Positions 46,038 through 61,759 of a DNA stretch of 64,000 nt are shown here, piece by piece. The stretch's first letter is position 1; each line of letters opens with the position of its first letter. The stretch spans positions 3,534,001 to 3,598,000 of the forward strand of contig JBAJFE010000004.1 in NCBI GenBank assembly GCA_037903355.1, read 5' to 3'. A program made the position numbers and the translations under genes. The notes under the pieces were generated by a model. The model saw nothing but the letters and a program-made list of their open reading frames with translations, did not search any database and was not told where the DNA came from. This stretch comes from Trichuris trichiura (Eukaryota > Nematoda > Enoplea > Trichinellida > Trichuridae).

Positions 46038-46994
46038 ATGGATGCAAAATGGATCGTCACTGTCTGCTTTACGTTGCTTGGTTGGCTTAGCCGTAAGCGA
46101 TGCACGATTCTCCCAATCTAAACATAAATACGCTATTTCTATGGTTTCGTTTTCTATCTAAAGCTTTCGAGACGTGCCTCATTCCCTAAAGAATCGAGAT
46201 TACTTGTCTTTGATAACAAAACGGCTCTATCTGTATAAAAGGAATGAAATTCGAAAAAGCCATGTTAAAAATGCGACATTTTACATAAATGCACTATATA
46301 CTAGTAGTACAGCTTGTTAACAGCTTTAATTCATCATATATTTATTATTATATTTTAAAGACTGCCAGGAAAAGAGTACGGTGCCACCTGTAGACTGCGT
46401 CAACGCCTGGCCACGTTCTCTTTGCAACTCAACGCTGAAGACGTACGGCAAAGGAATCTGCACAAGCGATCACTTCTTTGGAAGATACGAATGTTGCGTC
46501 ACATGCGCTGAGGTTCTCCACATTACCGTCGACAAAGGGAAATTCGAAGGTAACCGCCTTTTGGCAAAGTTATTAACATTAACACGTTATACGAAGTCCC
46601 AATTTGCCCTATACGTAGGGAACACATGGATGTTGCAGTACAACGTCTAACTGAGGCATGTTTCCTACTATGTACCTTCCTATTCACTGGCGGGATTTTG
46701 AAAACGATTATTTTTGTAACTAAGTAAAAAGCAAAAACATATGTATAATTGTGTTTCGTAAAGAATAATAGGCAGTCGCTTCTTTTAAATTCTGAAATTT
46801 TAGGCAAGAATAACTTTACATATTACCACCCGAAGTGTCCCAATCCAACGGACGCTACGATGGCTACCGGAGGTGAATCGTGGGAGTCATGGTGTAAACA
46901 ATGGATTACCGAAGAGGAAGGCCCAACGATATGCCAAATGCCGCTCATTCAGTATCGATGTTACAAGACATGCAATGTTGCTTGTAAACCATAG
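46038..46994 (+). CDS. Small secreted protein with two six-cysteine (ShK-like) modules
   Basis: Three exons (46038-46092, 46361-46549, 46804-46994) join in frame to 144 residues. Exon 1 is a signal peptide (WIVTVCFTLLGWLS). Exon 2 carries a six-cysteine module ending CCVTC. Exon 3 carries a second, with widely spaced cysteines ending in a C-x3-C-x3-C cluster and then the stop. The last cysteines are close to the nematode ShK/SXC pattern, but the spacing of the first module (adjacent CC) is atypical, so the family call is tentative. ShK-type domains occur in many secreted nematode proteins and do not by themselves imply toxicity. An AATAAA begins one base after the stop codon. A retained intron 2 would give a short truncated form. 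Confidence 0.7.
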
Positions 46995-47724
46995 AATAAA
47001 ATATCTCAATCAAAAAACCCTTAAAAGGAGTTTCGAGATAATGTACCTCAAATTCCAAAACATTGACTCACCCAAAGACGAATACGTCAAAATAATCAAA
47101 ATTAGTAACGATATCAAAAAACTTAAATTTCTTATCCTTCGTCTTCCAGCAATTTTTAGATTAATTTCCGAAAAACACAAGCGCTCGTCTATTCTTACAT
47201 TTTCTCTCTTTAACTCAGGTCATTTGCAAAAAGAATTACACAAGAGAGTTTATCAAAATTCAAATTCTTCGGTAGCATTTTTGACGCCCAATGCCAGCTA
47301 TGATTTAATTTTTAACTTTCCTTAAGTCTTAACGTGTTAATCAACCTGTTGATGCACTTTTCTTTCTTGCCGTTTCAACGGTTTTACGGAAATAATCCGT
47401 TACTTGTAACATCTTGTACTGACCTTAAGGCAACACTAACAGACGAGGCTTCGTTTATTAATATTGCTTTAATACCTATGAAAAATGTTACAAATAAAAG
47501 CTTATTTCCGTAGAATAGTTGAACTTTTTTGGCGCCAACAAATATCATGAAAAATTAACTCACTAGGGTTGACAACGAATCATAATGAAATGCAGGTACG
47601 TGGAACGGTAGCGATGAGAAATAAACTACTCGTAGGAGCTCGGCAGGATTCGTTGCGTCGCTTTCGTAAGTTGAAACCGAAGAAATGCAGCTTTTCTTAC
47701 CTTGGTCCGTTTAATTAATAAAGT
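46995..47724. other. Intergenic; nothing recognised
   Basis: Includes the 3' ends of two converging genes. A 150-codon open frame overlapping 46873-47325 is mostly out of frame with the real exon and is not called. Confidence 0.5.
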
Positions 47725-48898
47725 TCAGCTGAAGGTTAACCCGAAAATCTTCACTGCATTCATTGTAGTTCGCAGGGCAACTTCGTCAGGGGAGACGTTG
47801 GAATACGCTGCTATCATCTCCACTATGGCTGGCAATGAGCAAGGCTCGTTGCGTTGAAAGCTGCAGTAATTAAGAACAAAGCTGGATGCGTGAGGCGATA
47901 TTTTGTCTTTGACATCTTGGCTAAGTTTCTTAGCTCTAATATTCGGATACATATATGGCGCGTCAGTTTCGACCAACAATCTATTCAAGGGAAGCAGTCG
48001 ATTTTTGAGCATAAACTTTACCCCGTGCTCTACCGTGTCCTTCCATAGGTAGCCTAGACTTTTTAAAATATTTCCAAATGCGTACAGCAAAATCTTGCCA
48101 TACCTGTGAGGCCGATATAAAAGCCCATGTCCAAGTACGCTTTCGCCTCTTCCATCGTGCCGGTAAAGCAGTGAATGACCACCTCGCGCAACTGCCCTTC
48201 GTATTTTTTCAGTATATCAACCAAGGCTTCGTGAGCTTCGCGCTCGTGTACGAATAACGGCTTTTTAAGTTTACACGCGAGCTGCACCTGAAGGACAAAA
48301 CCTAATTATTTTTATGCCCCCTACAGACGAGTTCGTACTTGAGCATCGAATACTTTCAGCTGCGTTTCCCGTGGCGAAAACATACGATTGAAATCAAGTC
48401 CGCACTCGCCGATGGCTACACATTCTGGCTGTCCCGCCAACTCTTCCAATCTGTCTATGCACTCTGGAGCAAAATGCTTAGCATCATGAGGATGAGTTCC
48501 TAAGCAAAGAAAATCAACAGATAAACTAATAAACAATTCTGCGAAAAGAAATACCTGCGGTGAAATACAAGTAGTCTGGATAAAGGCGACAAAGTCTCAT
48601 TGCTTCTTTCGTTACATCAACAGATGTCCCAGTAACTATTATCTTACAAACTCCTGCACAGTAACTCTAAGCTAACAAAGTAGCTTCTTCAGAGCTTACC
48701 AGATTCCTTTGCGCGACCGAGCACTGCCTCAAGATCTCTATTGTTAAATGCGGGACCTGTAAGGTTGGCACCAATGTCGACTAACTGGTACGGGGCAGCA
48801 CTGAGAGCCATTGCTGCCCGGGACGGTCGAAATACGCTTGCTAACCGCCGATAACCTGCTGCACGAGTCAGAATTATTTTTTTCAACCTATGTTTCAA
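47725..48898 (-). CDS. TatD-family metal-dependent DNase, probably mitochondrial
   Basis: Five exons (48898-48700, 48653-48555, 48499-48339, 48287-48104, 48053-47725) join in frame to 323 residues. TatD proteins are TIM-barrel metal-dependent nucleases, implicated in DNA repair and apoptotic DNA degradation. Motifs in order: DIGANLTGP (in place of the bacterial HxH), GTHPHD, AIGECGLDF, PLFVHERE, VIHCFTG, YIGLTG, VETDAPY and RNEPCSLP. The first 29 residues are rich in Arg/Lys and hydroxylated residues (ILTRAAGYRRLASVF), like a mitochondrial targeting peptide. Met30 (48811-48809) would give a form without it. The ETDAPY and RNEP blocks are closer to bacterial TatD and TATDN3-like proteins than to human TATDN1. 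Confidence 0.88.
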
Positions 48899-50870
48899 AA
48901 AACGACGTAAGTAAAACTTCCCAAGTGGAGCTTGCGTAATTCTTGCCCTAAGGAATACTCAGGCAAACTGACAACGACCGTAATTCCAATGTATTTAGTA
49001 CGCAGTTTTTCATCCGAACATTCTTCGCAAAAGTCCATAATCATTTTGCCCCACCGTGTGAAGTCCAACTTTAAATTACGCCGTAATTAAGAATATATCC
49101 TATTATCAGGCAGACTTGCCCTCCAATTCAAACGTGAAAAATTTCGTTTTTCTAAAATTTGCGTCTTGGACCAGGTATTAAGTCAACTGAGGTATCTTCA
49201 GCAGCAACTTTAGATAAATAAGAAAAAGCAATTCTTATCCTTCTCTACTTTCTTAATTTTCATTTTTTAAAAACTAAGTTGATTGATCTGTCGAATATTT
49301 GTGTCTTATTATCGCCTGCCACATAAACAACACAATTAGATGGAAGCGGCAATCTACAGTTGCGGTGTTGTATTGCCCGCGCTAATAGAAGCTTAACAGA
49401 AGGCCTATGATAGCGCTTAGGCTTAGGAAATGCCACAACAAGTTTATCTAACAATGAATTGCATTAAAATTTATTTCTTGCCAAGATTAAAATTTAGTTC
49501 AACGAAAAGCATAGTAGCATGTAATAAATAAATAAAGCTGAAACGAATACGCTGGGATACGGTATCGAGCAAAAGTTTTCATGTTCGTCGAAACAGAATC
49601 AAATGAAAAGGTTCTGTTTATTTTGCGAAAGGTAAATTAAGTTTGTAAGTTATTTTCTCCGCATGAAGCTGAAGGATAAATGACATTTTCTTCGCGGCAG
49701 AACGGCAAATTTGTTTGAATAAGGATTGCAAGAGCAGGGACAAACTTGAATACTATTTGCCTTTTTTCGCAGTGGTTTTATTTAAACCATCGCACAATTG
49801 ATCAAATTCGTTGCAGAACATGCGCTTAGAATATTTTGGTGAATTAATCAAAATGCAAAATGCGGTTCTACGTTATTTTCAGATATTCTCTCGCTTACAA
49901 AAATAGTAGTTCGTAGAAAGACTTAACACACGCAGCTGATGCAGAAATCGCAAATATTGAAAGGTAGGTTTACGAAATACATAGTAACACTAATCAAAGG
50001 CTAAAGCGACTCCTCAGTTTTAAGGCTTTGATATTTCATATTAATTAAGGCGGCAACTTTACCTTCTCAAGTGAGAAATATGAAATCTACATGACAAAAA
50101 CTGATTTTGAATAGCAGTTAAGATTTTTAATTACTGTATGAACCTGAAAACTACTAGCAAATAAGTTAACTCGTAACCAAACTACGTTGACAGGTTGGCT
50201 AAAATTGCCTAATTTCTTTCTCGTGACAGATGCGACAGTTTCAATTTTTTAATGGAAGTGAGTGGAAGTATTCGCTTTTCTGGCGGCGTCAACCGAATTC
50301 ATTAAGCGAGCAACTACGAAATCGAAATTCAATACTACGCTGACGCCAACAAACTAATGCTGGCAGCAGCAACATTAACGTTAGCTGACTTATTTTTAAA
50401 AAGTTTAATTGAAAAATTCGTAGTTTTTTTCTTTCTTTGAACTTCACATGTCAAACTACGCAAAGCGTTTTTTGTTCTTTCTTTTCCGGAGATAAAGAAG
50501 CGCGCAGATAAATTGCCTTCTGAGTTAAAAAGGCAAAACATTATTAGAAGCTCTAATATTGATTAATTCATCATCGGTCTGGCTTACCACTGAGAGAAGA
50601 TTATTTCATGTTCATCAAAATATGTAGAACAGAAAAATTGCTATGCGATTTTAGCACAGTTCAGTGAACATGACGATATAAGACAAATGATCAACGACAG
50701 AGATACGAATTTGTATATCAATGAATAATATCACGGGACATTTGAAAGGAGGCGCTCTTTACGCTTGACCAGAGAATCATGGATTTACTGACTGCCTACC
50801 AGTCACGAAGTGTTGCTGTTATGATTGTTGCTGGCCTGGAATTACCAAGTTTTTCCACACATAAATCACC
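48899..50870. other. Intergenic; nothing recognised
   Basis: Two kb of AT-rich sequence with short open frames only. The part next to 50870 is 3' UTR of the MFSD6-like gene. Confidence 0.5.
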
Positions 50871-54077
<3,207 letters not shown>

Positions 54078-56860
54078 TGACTCGGTGCCTATTCAACAAG
54101 CGCGAATGGTTTTTACCATAAAAGGCAGTAAAAAGTGAGATTATCCAACAGGCTAAACAAGCAAAAAGTGCGCCATGCCAAAAATGGGAAAGCGCTGGTA
54201 TATTCCACCAAATGCAGCACCACTACAGTACCAAGGAGATGAAGATATTGATCAGCAGGTTGAAATTTGAAAAAAACAAATTTGCGTCTGCGGCAGAAAA
54301 AAGGACGACGCTGAAGGACTCCATCTAAAGGTGCCTTCGCGGATAAGTCGGCATGCCTCAATTCGCTACTGTTGGTCACGAGATGGCACGTATGGAGACG
54401 GCTTAATGCTGCTTCAAGTGATTAGAATCTATCCGTTGTAGCGTAGGTGACAACGTGACACTTTAGTCTAGCAGTCGCACTCTGCTATTGATTTTTCCGT
54501 TACCATGTACGGCAAATGCGGCAAGTTGTTGACTGAGGGAAAATCGTTGATTTCAGCTCGCCGTCAAGTAGCTGTCAAAAAGAGGCTTTTCGCTGTCGTT
54601 GCAAACGAATTCCATCATTGGTTCAGTGGTTTTGCCTGAAGACAAATGTTGTTTACGCATGTTGGCTACTCTTGCCCGCAAGACGTCGTCTGCTGGCAAA
54701 ATTGAAAAGCGGCACTATTGAGATTTTATTACCACTCAGCTCGGAAGAATCGCGTTTAGGCGGCTAAGTCAATGTGAGTAAATAAACCTTTGGCAAAGGT
54801 AAATTAGTTACGGAGAGCCGTTTTTTAAAGAATAGGCTGATTTCAGCTCCAGACGGCAGAGATGTTACTTTAACAAAGCATGCAACGATGATAGAAACTT
54901 TATAGACATACAGCGGCAATTAAATGTGGCTGCCTTCGATCTGCTATTCCACACATCTCTGTGTCCAAGCAGCCTCCTAAGTAAGCATGCAAAGATCAGC
55001 CATGAACAATGCAGGTGATTTTGTGTATTCAGCAGGAGCCGAGTCGCTTTATGCGGCTGCTCTCAATGCGGTTAAAGGAAATGCGATGCCATTTCATGAA
55101 TCCATATAGTGATATTATCGAAGAATGTTGCCAAGTAACAACAGAACCTATTGATCTCACTATTTTGTTCAGAATTGTTACGTCACACTAAGTATTCTGT
55201 AAAGCGTAATTAAGCAGTCGTAAGACTATAGTTATTCAGCTATTCAACCGTACGGTATTTAAAAAAGCTTGAAGAGCTCTAGGCTGCTATTAAAAATCGT
55301 TTTTAAGCATTCAGTTTCAACCAATGTCACAATAAACGTTAAGCTGGAAAGTCAGCCAGACTTAATCAATCGTAGAGGCATTTTTTCACTTGCGTTATTC
55401 TCTTTCAGGCGCTGACCTTTGTAACACTGCATCTTAAGAAATGTATCCTAGTCCGTTTGTTCGTGATACGCTAAGCAGCCTAGAATTTCGTCCTGCCCGT
55501 TAAGAATAGTATTTTCAAACGCAAACGAAATATAAAGAACATCAAGCACTTATATGGCAGCCAGGTTTGAAAACACGATGAAAATGTTGGAAAAAGATTA
55601 AGACAGCAAAAACGTACGGCGTTAACGGATCGCGTGAATAAACAAAAGGAAAAGCGTAAATTAATACTGATAATTGAGGATAAAGCTGGAACCTGCGAAT
55701 TGATTCGGCAGTCTACAGAAAAATTTGAAAGTATTTCAAGTGCAATTTTTTAAAACAAGGCCTTTGCAAGTAAAGCTTTGTCTGTCTGAGGCGGGAAAAA
55801 ACGCTAATAACTAATTTGAAGTTGCAGGTTTCGGCTTATCTAATGCGAAAATTTTAAAAAGTAGTGTATGAACTTGATCGTCCAAACTGAACACATAGTT
55901 CAGTTGATCAAAAATTTGAATAACAACTTCATTTGCTTTGTACATCAGTTACTTTTTTCAGCTATGCTTATTGTCAGCTGTACTTCCCGTTCTTGATGTC
56001 ACGAGATGACTTTTTAAAGTTTTTCACAGCCGTCATATCACGAATGCTTCATCGTCAGCGTCTTGCCAGCGCGCCTTGAAAAAATGCGTTAATAAATAGA
56101 AAAAAGTTAACTGAACGTCAAATGGCGCGAAACTGATCGCCATGTCACGTTACTCATCATCCAATATGGCAATGTAAGTGCGGAAAGTTCAAAATAAAAT
56201 CTTAGGGTATAACTGGACGCAAAAGACTGTACAATGCCAGTCCAGTGATGCTGCACCCGAACGTGGTACGCTTTGGCGTTATTTTGGAAAACTTTCAAAA
56301 CGGAAAAAAACAGCTTCACTTATCTTAGCATTTGTGAAGTATTGCATCGCGGAAGCGCTCGTATCCTTTCAAACTTTACATTTTTCATTAGACCGCGGTC
56401 ACGGATTCAAAACTGAACATGCAGGTCATTTTGGCAACTGTAAGCCAGGTCTTTTAAACTAATTTTCAAAAAAAATTGTTTTTTTCATAGGTGCGCTGTA
56501 CAGTTCCAACTGCTTAATGCCAAGTTTTGCGTAGACCTTAACTACGGGAACGGGATGTTACTCATTTCTGATTTTTAAGTATTTTCACCCCATTTGTTAG
56601 ACGTGTTGGAGATAGGACTCAAAGCTGATTGGCAAGTTCATTTGCATTCCGTACGCACCATATGCCGCAAAGCGCAATGGCGATTTTTTAGGAAGGTTTG
56701 GTCCCATGAACAACTTATACCGTACACCGCAAAATGCATGTTCATATCCAAAAAAACGCTGGTCATTTTGTCACGCCTTTGCTGGCAGGCACGAAGATCA
56801 TCCTGTTTCGCCCTTACCTAAGTCTAAGCCTAAGTCGAGGCTTACTTTTTGGCTTAGGAT
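54078..56860. other. Intergenic; nothing recognised before PLE
   Basis: 2.8 kb of AT-rich sequence. At 56817-56866 a degenerate run of CCTAAG/CTTAGG hexamers (see findings) immediately precedes the Penelope-like insertion. No gene supported. Confidence 0.5.
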
Positions 56861-56989
56861 TAGGTAGTGACATTCTTGAAAAAGTGGTTTCTTGGTACGG
56901 GAGCGTATGTTTTCATAGTGCAAAAGTTTTATTACGGAATTATTCCCGTTTAATGTGTTAAATAACTCCGGAGCAAAGAGCCGTCCTTT

Positions 56990-58300
56990 ATCAAAAATAG
57001 CAAAACTTTTGTCAACGAAATCCGGCGTCACTACCTGGAACCAGATGAGATTCTGGTTAGTTATGATGTAAAAGAACTATTCCTGAGCATCCCCATATCA
57101 GATACACTTGAGATCCTATACAATCTCCTCAATGCAGACACAAGTCTACCCATGAGAACTAAACTAAATCCCTTTCACATTGTCAAATTGGTTTCCTTTT
57201 GCATGGAAGAAGGCAATCATTTCACTTTTTTGATAACAAGTACTACAAACAATCTAGCGGAGTACCTATGGGCAGCCCCTTATCCCCAGTATTAGCAGAA
57301 ATATTTATGGAAAGCTTTGAAAGACAAATGTTCGCAACGGTAGACAGACACATAGCTCCACGCCTTTTCAAAAGGTACGTAGACGACATATTCGTAATCA
57401 TTAAAGCTGGAAAGGAAGAACAATTTTTACAATTCCTCAACAACATTCGCCCGAACCAAATTGTTTTCACAATGGAAAAAGAAGACAACAACACCCTACC
57501 CTTTCTAGACGCTTTAATTATCCGCACAAAAGATGGGCTAAAAACCAAAGTATATAGAAAACCCACGCACACGGATCAGTACTTCAACTTCTCATCACAT
57601 CACCCCAGATCAGTAATGCGTGGTATCCTCTTCGGAATGATAGACCGAGCAATGAAATTATGTAGTTCTGAATATCTTCAACCAGAGTTCAACTACATTC
57701 GAAAAATTTTCTACAAGAACGGATATCCCAGGTCCTTTATTAGCCAAGTGCTCAACTACAAGCTTCGCAAACGTGAATCTAGGGCAGAAAACGCTTCGCA
57801 CCAGCCTTGCTAAGTTATTCCCTATGTGGCAAACTTAGGAGAAAAAATTACCCGGTTAGGAAGAACATTAGGTTTCAGAGTTTTCTTCAAGAGCTCCCCT
57901 AACCTCAGATCAATTCTTCGCTCGGACAAAACAAAGATCCCAACAAACAAGAAAACAAGATTAGTATACGCAGTCGAGTGCTCTTGCTCAGGAATTTATA
58001 TTGGCGAAACGGGGAACACTTTAGAACATAGATTTAATGAACATTTAAAAAAGCTTGCAAGTTACAACAATGCAAAGGCCCTGCTCAATAGCAATGGCCA
58101 TGAGACTACGCAAAGAGGAAGACCAATTCTAAACCTGATAATCACCATTGAAAAAGCCAAACAAGCCTCTGCTGTGGCAGAACATGCCACAGAATGTAAC
58201 CAGACGCTCAACCCAAAAGTCTTATGTTAGGAAAAGAACCTATGATTAAGAAGAATCAAAGAAGCCCTTTACATAAGACACAACCTCACATATAACCGCG
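56990..58300 (+). pseudogene. Penelope reverse transcriptase and GIY-YIG endonuclease, broken
   Basis: The coding part starts within RT (about 57000, NEIRRHYLEPD). It passes VSYDVKELFLSIPI and, after a frame change in a T run (about 57226), continues as YKQSSGVPMGSPLSPVLAEI and RYVDDIFVI, the catalytic YVDD. After a stop (about 57811-57813) it continues to a GIY-YIG domain (SGIYIGETGNTLEHRFNEH) with a downstream AEHATECNQ. A third frame change lies after 58230. The N-terminal part of RT is absent. It is inactive in this copy. Confidence 0.85.
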
Positions 58301-58566
58301 ACCAAGGAGCAGATGTAAGTGAAATTTGGACAAATATAGTGACGCGTTACGACTGCTGCTCCATAATTGGACGTGATACAAGAACACATGGAGCAAGTGA
58401 AAGAAGAAATAATCCCCGCACATGAAAAAATGCGAAAAAACAGACAAATTACATACCATACAAACAGAAGACTACCAACAAAGAACTTTAAAAGACCCGC
58501 TTTAAACCAAGAAAACGACAGAAGACTCAAGTCACGCGCACAAGTTACATCCGTAATTCACAACCG

Positions 58567-58596
58567 CTGAAGACGGGTCTCGGTCGACCCGAAAGC
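58567..58596 (+). ncRNA. Hammerhead-like core, copy 6
   Basis: CTGAAGAC, GGGTCTCGGTCGACCC (5-bp stem with loop), GAAAGC, 30 nt, about 60 bp before the end of the Penelope-like element. It is followed by the palindrome CTCCGGAG, which could form stem III in a dimer, as proposed for other Penelope hammerheads. Confidence 0.5.
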
Positions 58597-58663
58597 TCCG
58601 GAGTTATTTAACATATTAAACGGGAATAATTCGGTAATAAAACTTTTGCACTAGGTAGTGACA

Positions 58664-59416
58664 GAACAAAAACTTGCCGTAGCACATAGCAATGCTTCTC
58701 AGGGTTTGCAAAGCATCCCATTCTACCGATGCCTAAGCGTAAGGTTGAACACAATGATTACACTTCGGTTTAAGGCAACGTAAGCTGGAACAGAAGCTGG
58801 CGAATTTTCCAGAAAAGCGAACCTGCATTTCATTAGCTACGGTAGATTGTTTGCGGGGCTGAAGGCAACAAAACTGCTTGACCCGCCATCACCCGATTCT
58901 TTAAAAACAGTATTTGTTTGATTTTATAAATTTATATGACGTCACGAACCGTCGCGTAAAATGCTTCTTCTTTTTCAGGGGCGTTGGAATGACGCTCAAA
59001 AGAGTTGAACATTTTATGAAACTTTGGAGGATAATATAACCTTGACGAAAATATGCTTCGTCAATGCGACACTAACTTGCCATTGCAATTTTTCATATCC
59101 CAACGAATGAGAGAGAGAGGACCTGAACACTGGGAAAGCGCTTTACTTTAGATAGCCAATACATGTTGCAACCTTTTTGTATGAACAGCAATAAATGGGC
59201 CAGTTAAAGTCCAATAATGATAAATAATAGTAATATAATGATAACCAGTGGCAAAAAGTCCTAAAAACTATAGTATTGCATGGAAACAATTCGCTCGTAC
59301 GGAAAAGTGACGCAAAGGGCGTTCTTTAAACCCAAAGGAAAATGTTAATGTTAACAACACAGACCAATAGCATTACGCTTCTAATTGTCAAGTATCACTC
59401 GTCGTCTGTCATCGTC
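58664..59416. other. Intergenic and caprin 3' UTR
   Basis: No gene recognised. Includes a short AATAGTAATATAATGATAA-like AT-rich tract. The region next to 59416 is 3' UTR of the caprin gene. Confidence 0.45.
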
Positions 59417-61759
59417 TCATTCGGCTTGACCAAAGCCGGAGCCGCGTTGGAAACCGCCTCGTCCTCCAAAGTGATCGGAGCCGCGAGGGCCTCCTCGACC
59501 AAAGTTTCCACGACCGGACTGACCGCGATTACCACGAACCGATGTACCACTTTCTTGATGATCCTCCCAACGACCGAACGTTACTTCGCCAGCTCCTGCT
59601 GCTGCTTGACTATACTCTTCACCAGAATTGCTTGCACCTCGTCGCCCTATTGGACCAATTTTTAAATTCTTATCGTAAAGTAAAAATTTGCATACCACGA
59701 AGTGGAAAACCACCTCGGCGACCAGCGAAACGTCCGCGACTGCCGCCAAAGCGACCTCCACCGCCCCCGCGTGGCCCACCTCCGTCGGCAAAGTGTCCTG
59801 TTAAGTTGTTCGCCTTGTTTTCGCGTCTCATTTTGGAACGAGAACCGCGGACATCTTGAAAGCCGGAGAAATCGTCCTCCAAAGGTTCGGTGAAGTCTTC
59901 GACCACATTTCTAGCTTCAACAGTCGAGCTCGGCGGTGCTACAACATTGACCGGCTCCTCTTTAAACGGCTGCTGTTGCGGTTGCGCCACTGGTTGCTGG
60001 ACTTCTTGCTGAGCTTGCATATAGTCCATATACCCAACGTTCTACAATAAAAATACAAAGTTGACCTTTCAGGCAAAATGCAATGACCTAACAAGTTTGC
60101 TATATCACCTGACTTTGGCGAACGAAACGATTTTCGACAACAGCAGCGGGCAATGAGCCGTCAAATGCGTTTTCCGATGCGGCGGGAGGACAAATAGGAT
60201 TATTCATGTCGATACCCAACCCTTTAAGAACAACTGACGGATAAGAAAACAACCGAGAGGCAGTTAAGCCTACCGGACGCGTAGACCACATGATTGCCCT
60301 GAAGTGGTACAGCGGACTGGGAGTAGATGGTACCCATTGCCATTGGGTAGACGTTATTCATTCCAACAGGCACGAAATTCATGTTGTCTAAAAAAGATAG
60401 AACACACATAGGGAATAATGTACACAGCGGTTTATCGTACTGAAATGAGGTTGAGTCCCGGTGAGCATTGTTTGATCCTCTTGCAGGAAGCTAAGATGAC
60501 CATGGTGCATATGCCCCAACATTTCCGGAGATGCTTTGGCGCAACAATCTCCGGCAAGGTTACCGTTCGTAATTGTCATTGATAAACCACCGAATGAATT
60601 GCTCAAGCCTTCGTTAATACTGCTTTTGCCATCGTTGGTTACGACAGCTGTACCATCGTCTAATTTTTAAAAAAAAACAAAGCTCAACGTATGCGTTACG
60701 AAGGAGATCGGAATATTCTACCTGGGTCAATAATAGTTCTGCGCTTATAAAACTCGCAATTTTGAATTTGCTCGATGACCATACGAGCGCTTTTAACTGA
60801 AAGATGAGCAGGTAAAAAAAAAATAACCTGTACAGGATACACAACAAAACAGTATGCGCAGGTAACACACTTACAGGACACCTTGGTCGTAGGAACAAGT
60901 CTTTGAGACCCGCTGACCAGAAGGCTTGCGCACTCGCCCGCTTCTTCTAGAATTAAATTCCAGTTGTCGCCAGGTCCTAAGTCATCATGAGAAGGACAAA
61001 TCTTTTGGTACAAATAGTCGAGCAGAGCAAGATTTTCGCTCGAGATTGCCTACAAAAACGGCCAGGGTAACCGACTGTAACGAAAGCATAGACTGGCGCT
61101 TATTTACCACAGCTCCGTTGATACCCTCTGTAAAATTTCGGCGAACATCCTCGCTACCAAGCATGTTTAAAAGCTCTTGCATATTTAACAAGTCTCTCAT
61201 GCGTTCTTGTTCGGCTTGCATCCGTTCCCGGTATTCCTTACGCTGCTGAGCCTTGGTCAGACGATGGCACTGCAAAAGATAGTATTTAGGGAAGCCTAGC
61301 TGCTTAAGGGGGAAGAGAGGATTCAAAAACGAGGTTGCTAAAAAGCTTACGTCCTGCACAACGGATAAAACATTTTTCAACAAGTCTCGACTGAACTCCA
61401 ATTGGTAGTCGACTTCCGCGACTCGCTCGATAGCTTTCTGCAAGTAGAAAACGACAATGACTCAAAGGAATGGAGCGCAAGCGGTGCGGTACCTTTTGTT
61501 CCGGATGGATCTCCTTACCCTTTTCCATCTCCTCCTTTACTTGAATGAGCTTTGCCTGAAACGTTTTTTTCGGTTAGTTCAAACGATTTACGCACGGAAA
61601 AAAGGATCAGCTTACCCGACGTTTCTCCAGGTTTCTAATCTTCTTCTCGAGAATCTGCTTTATCTGAGCACCGGCGTCAGCCGAAACTTCAGAGCCTTGG
61701 CTGTTCTGGCTTTCGCCGCGGCTCTGCTCATCCTGAGACTGCGATTTCACAGTCGGCAT
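59417..61759 (-). CDS. Caprin-family RNA-binding protein
   Basis: Multi-exon gene, minus strand. Exon 1 (61759-61616) starts MPTVKSQSQDEQ and ends in EKKIRNLEKRR. Exon 2 continues AKLIQVKEEMEKG. Later exons encode DYQLEFSRDLLKNVL, RKEYRERMQAEQERMRDLLN and NLALLDYLYQKICP, then a helical block ending FYKRRTIIDPG. This is the HR1 coiled-coil region that defines caprins. The remainder is low-complexity (Gln, Asn, Met-rich patches such as VYPMAMGT). It ends with two RGG-rich stretches (GPRGGGGGRFGGSRGRFAGR and GRGGFQRGSGFGQAE) split by an intron near 59650-59690. Caprins are cytoplasmic mRNP and stress-granule scaffolds working with G3BP and FMRP. Exon limits in the middle are approximate. Confidence 0.85.

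Larger units (their letters stand above)
56873..58651 (+). mobile_element. Truncated Penelope-like element with target duplication
   Basis: The 12-bp direct repeat taggtagtgaca lies on both sides (56861-56872 and 58652-58663). The first 100 bp (TTGGTACGGGAGCGTATG, then GTGCAAAAGTTTTATTACGG to ACTCCGGAG) are an inverted copy of the last 60 bp (CTCCGGAGTTATTTAACATA to TTTTGCAC). That is the usual arrangement of Penelope 5'-truncated copies with partial inverted terminal repeats. Between them lie the RT and GIY-YIG coding region and, near the 3' end, a hammerhead-like core (58567-58596). Confidence 0.88.

Noticed and set aside
46873..47325. 150-codon plus-strand frame overlapping the ShK-like gene's last exon
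   Set aside because: Alternative frame of a real exon continuing into AT-rich sequence with no recognisable domain.
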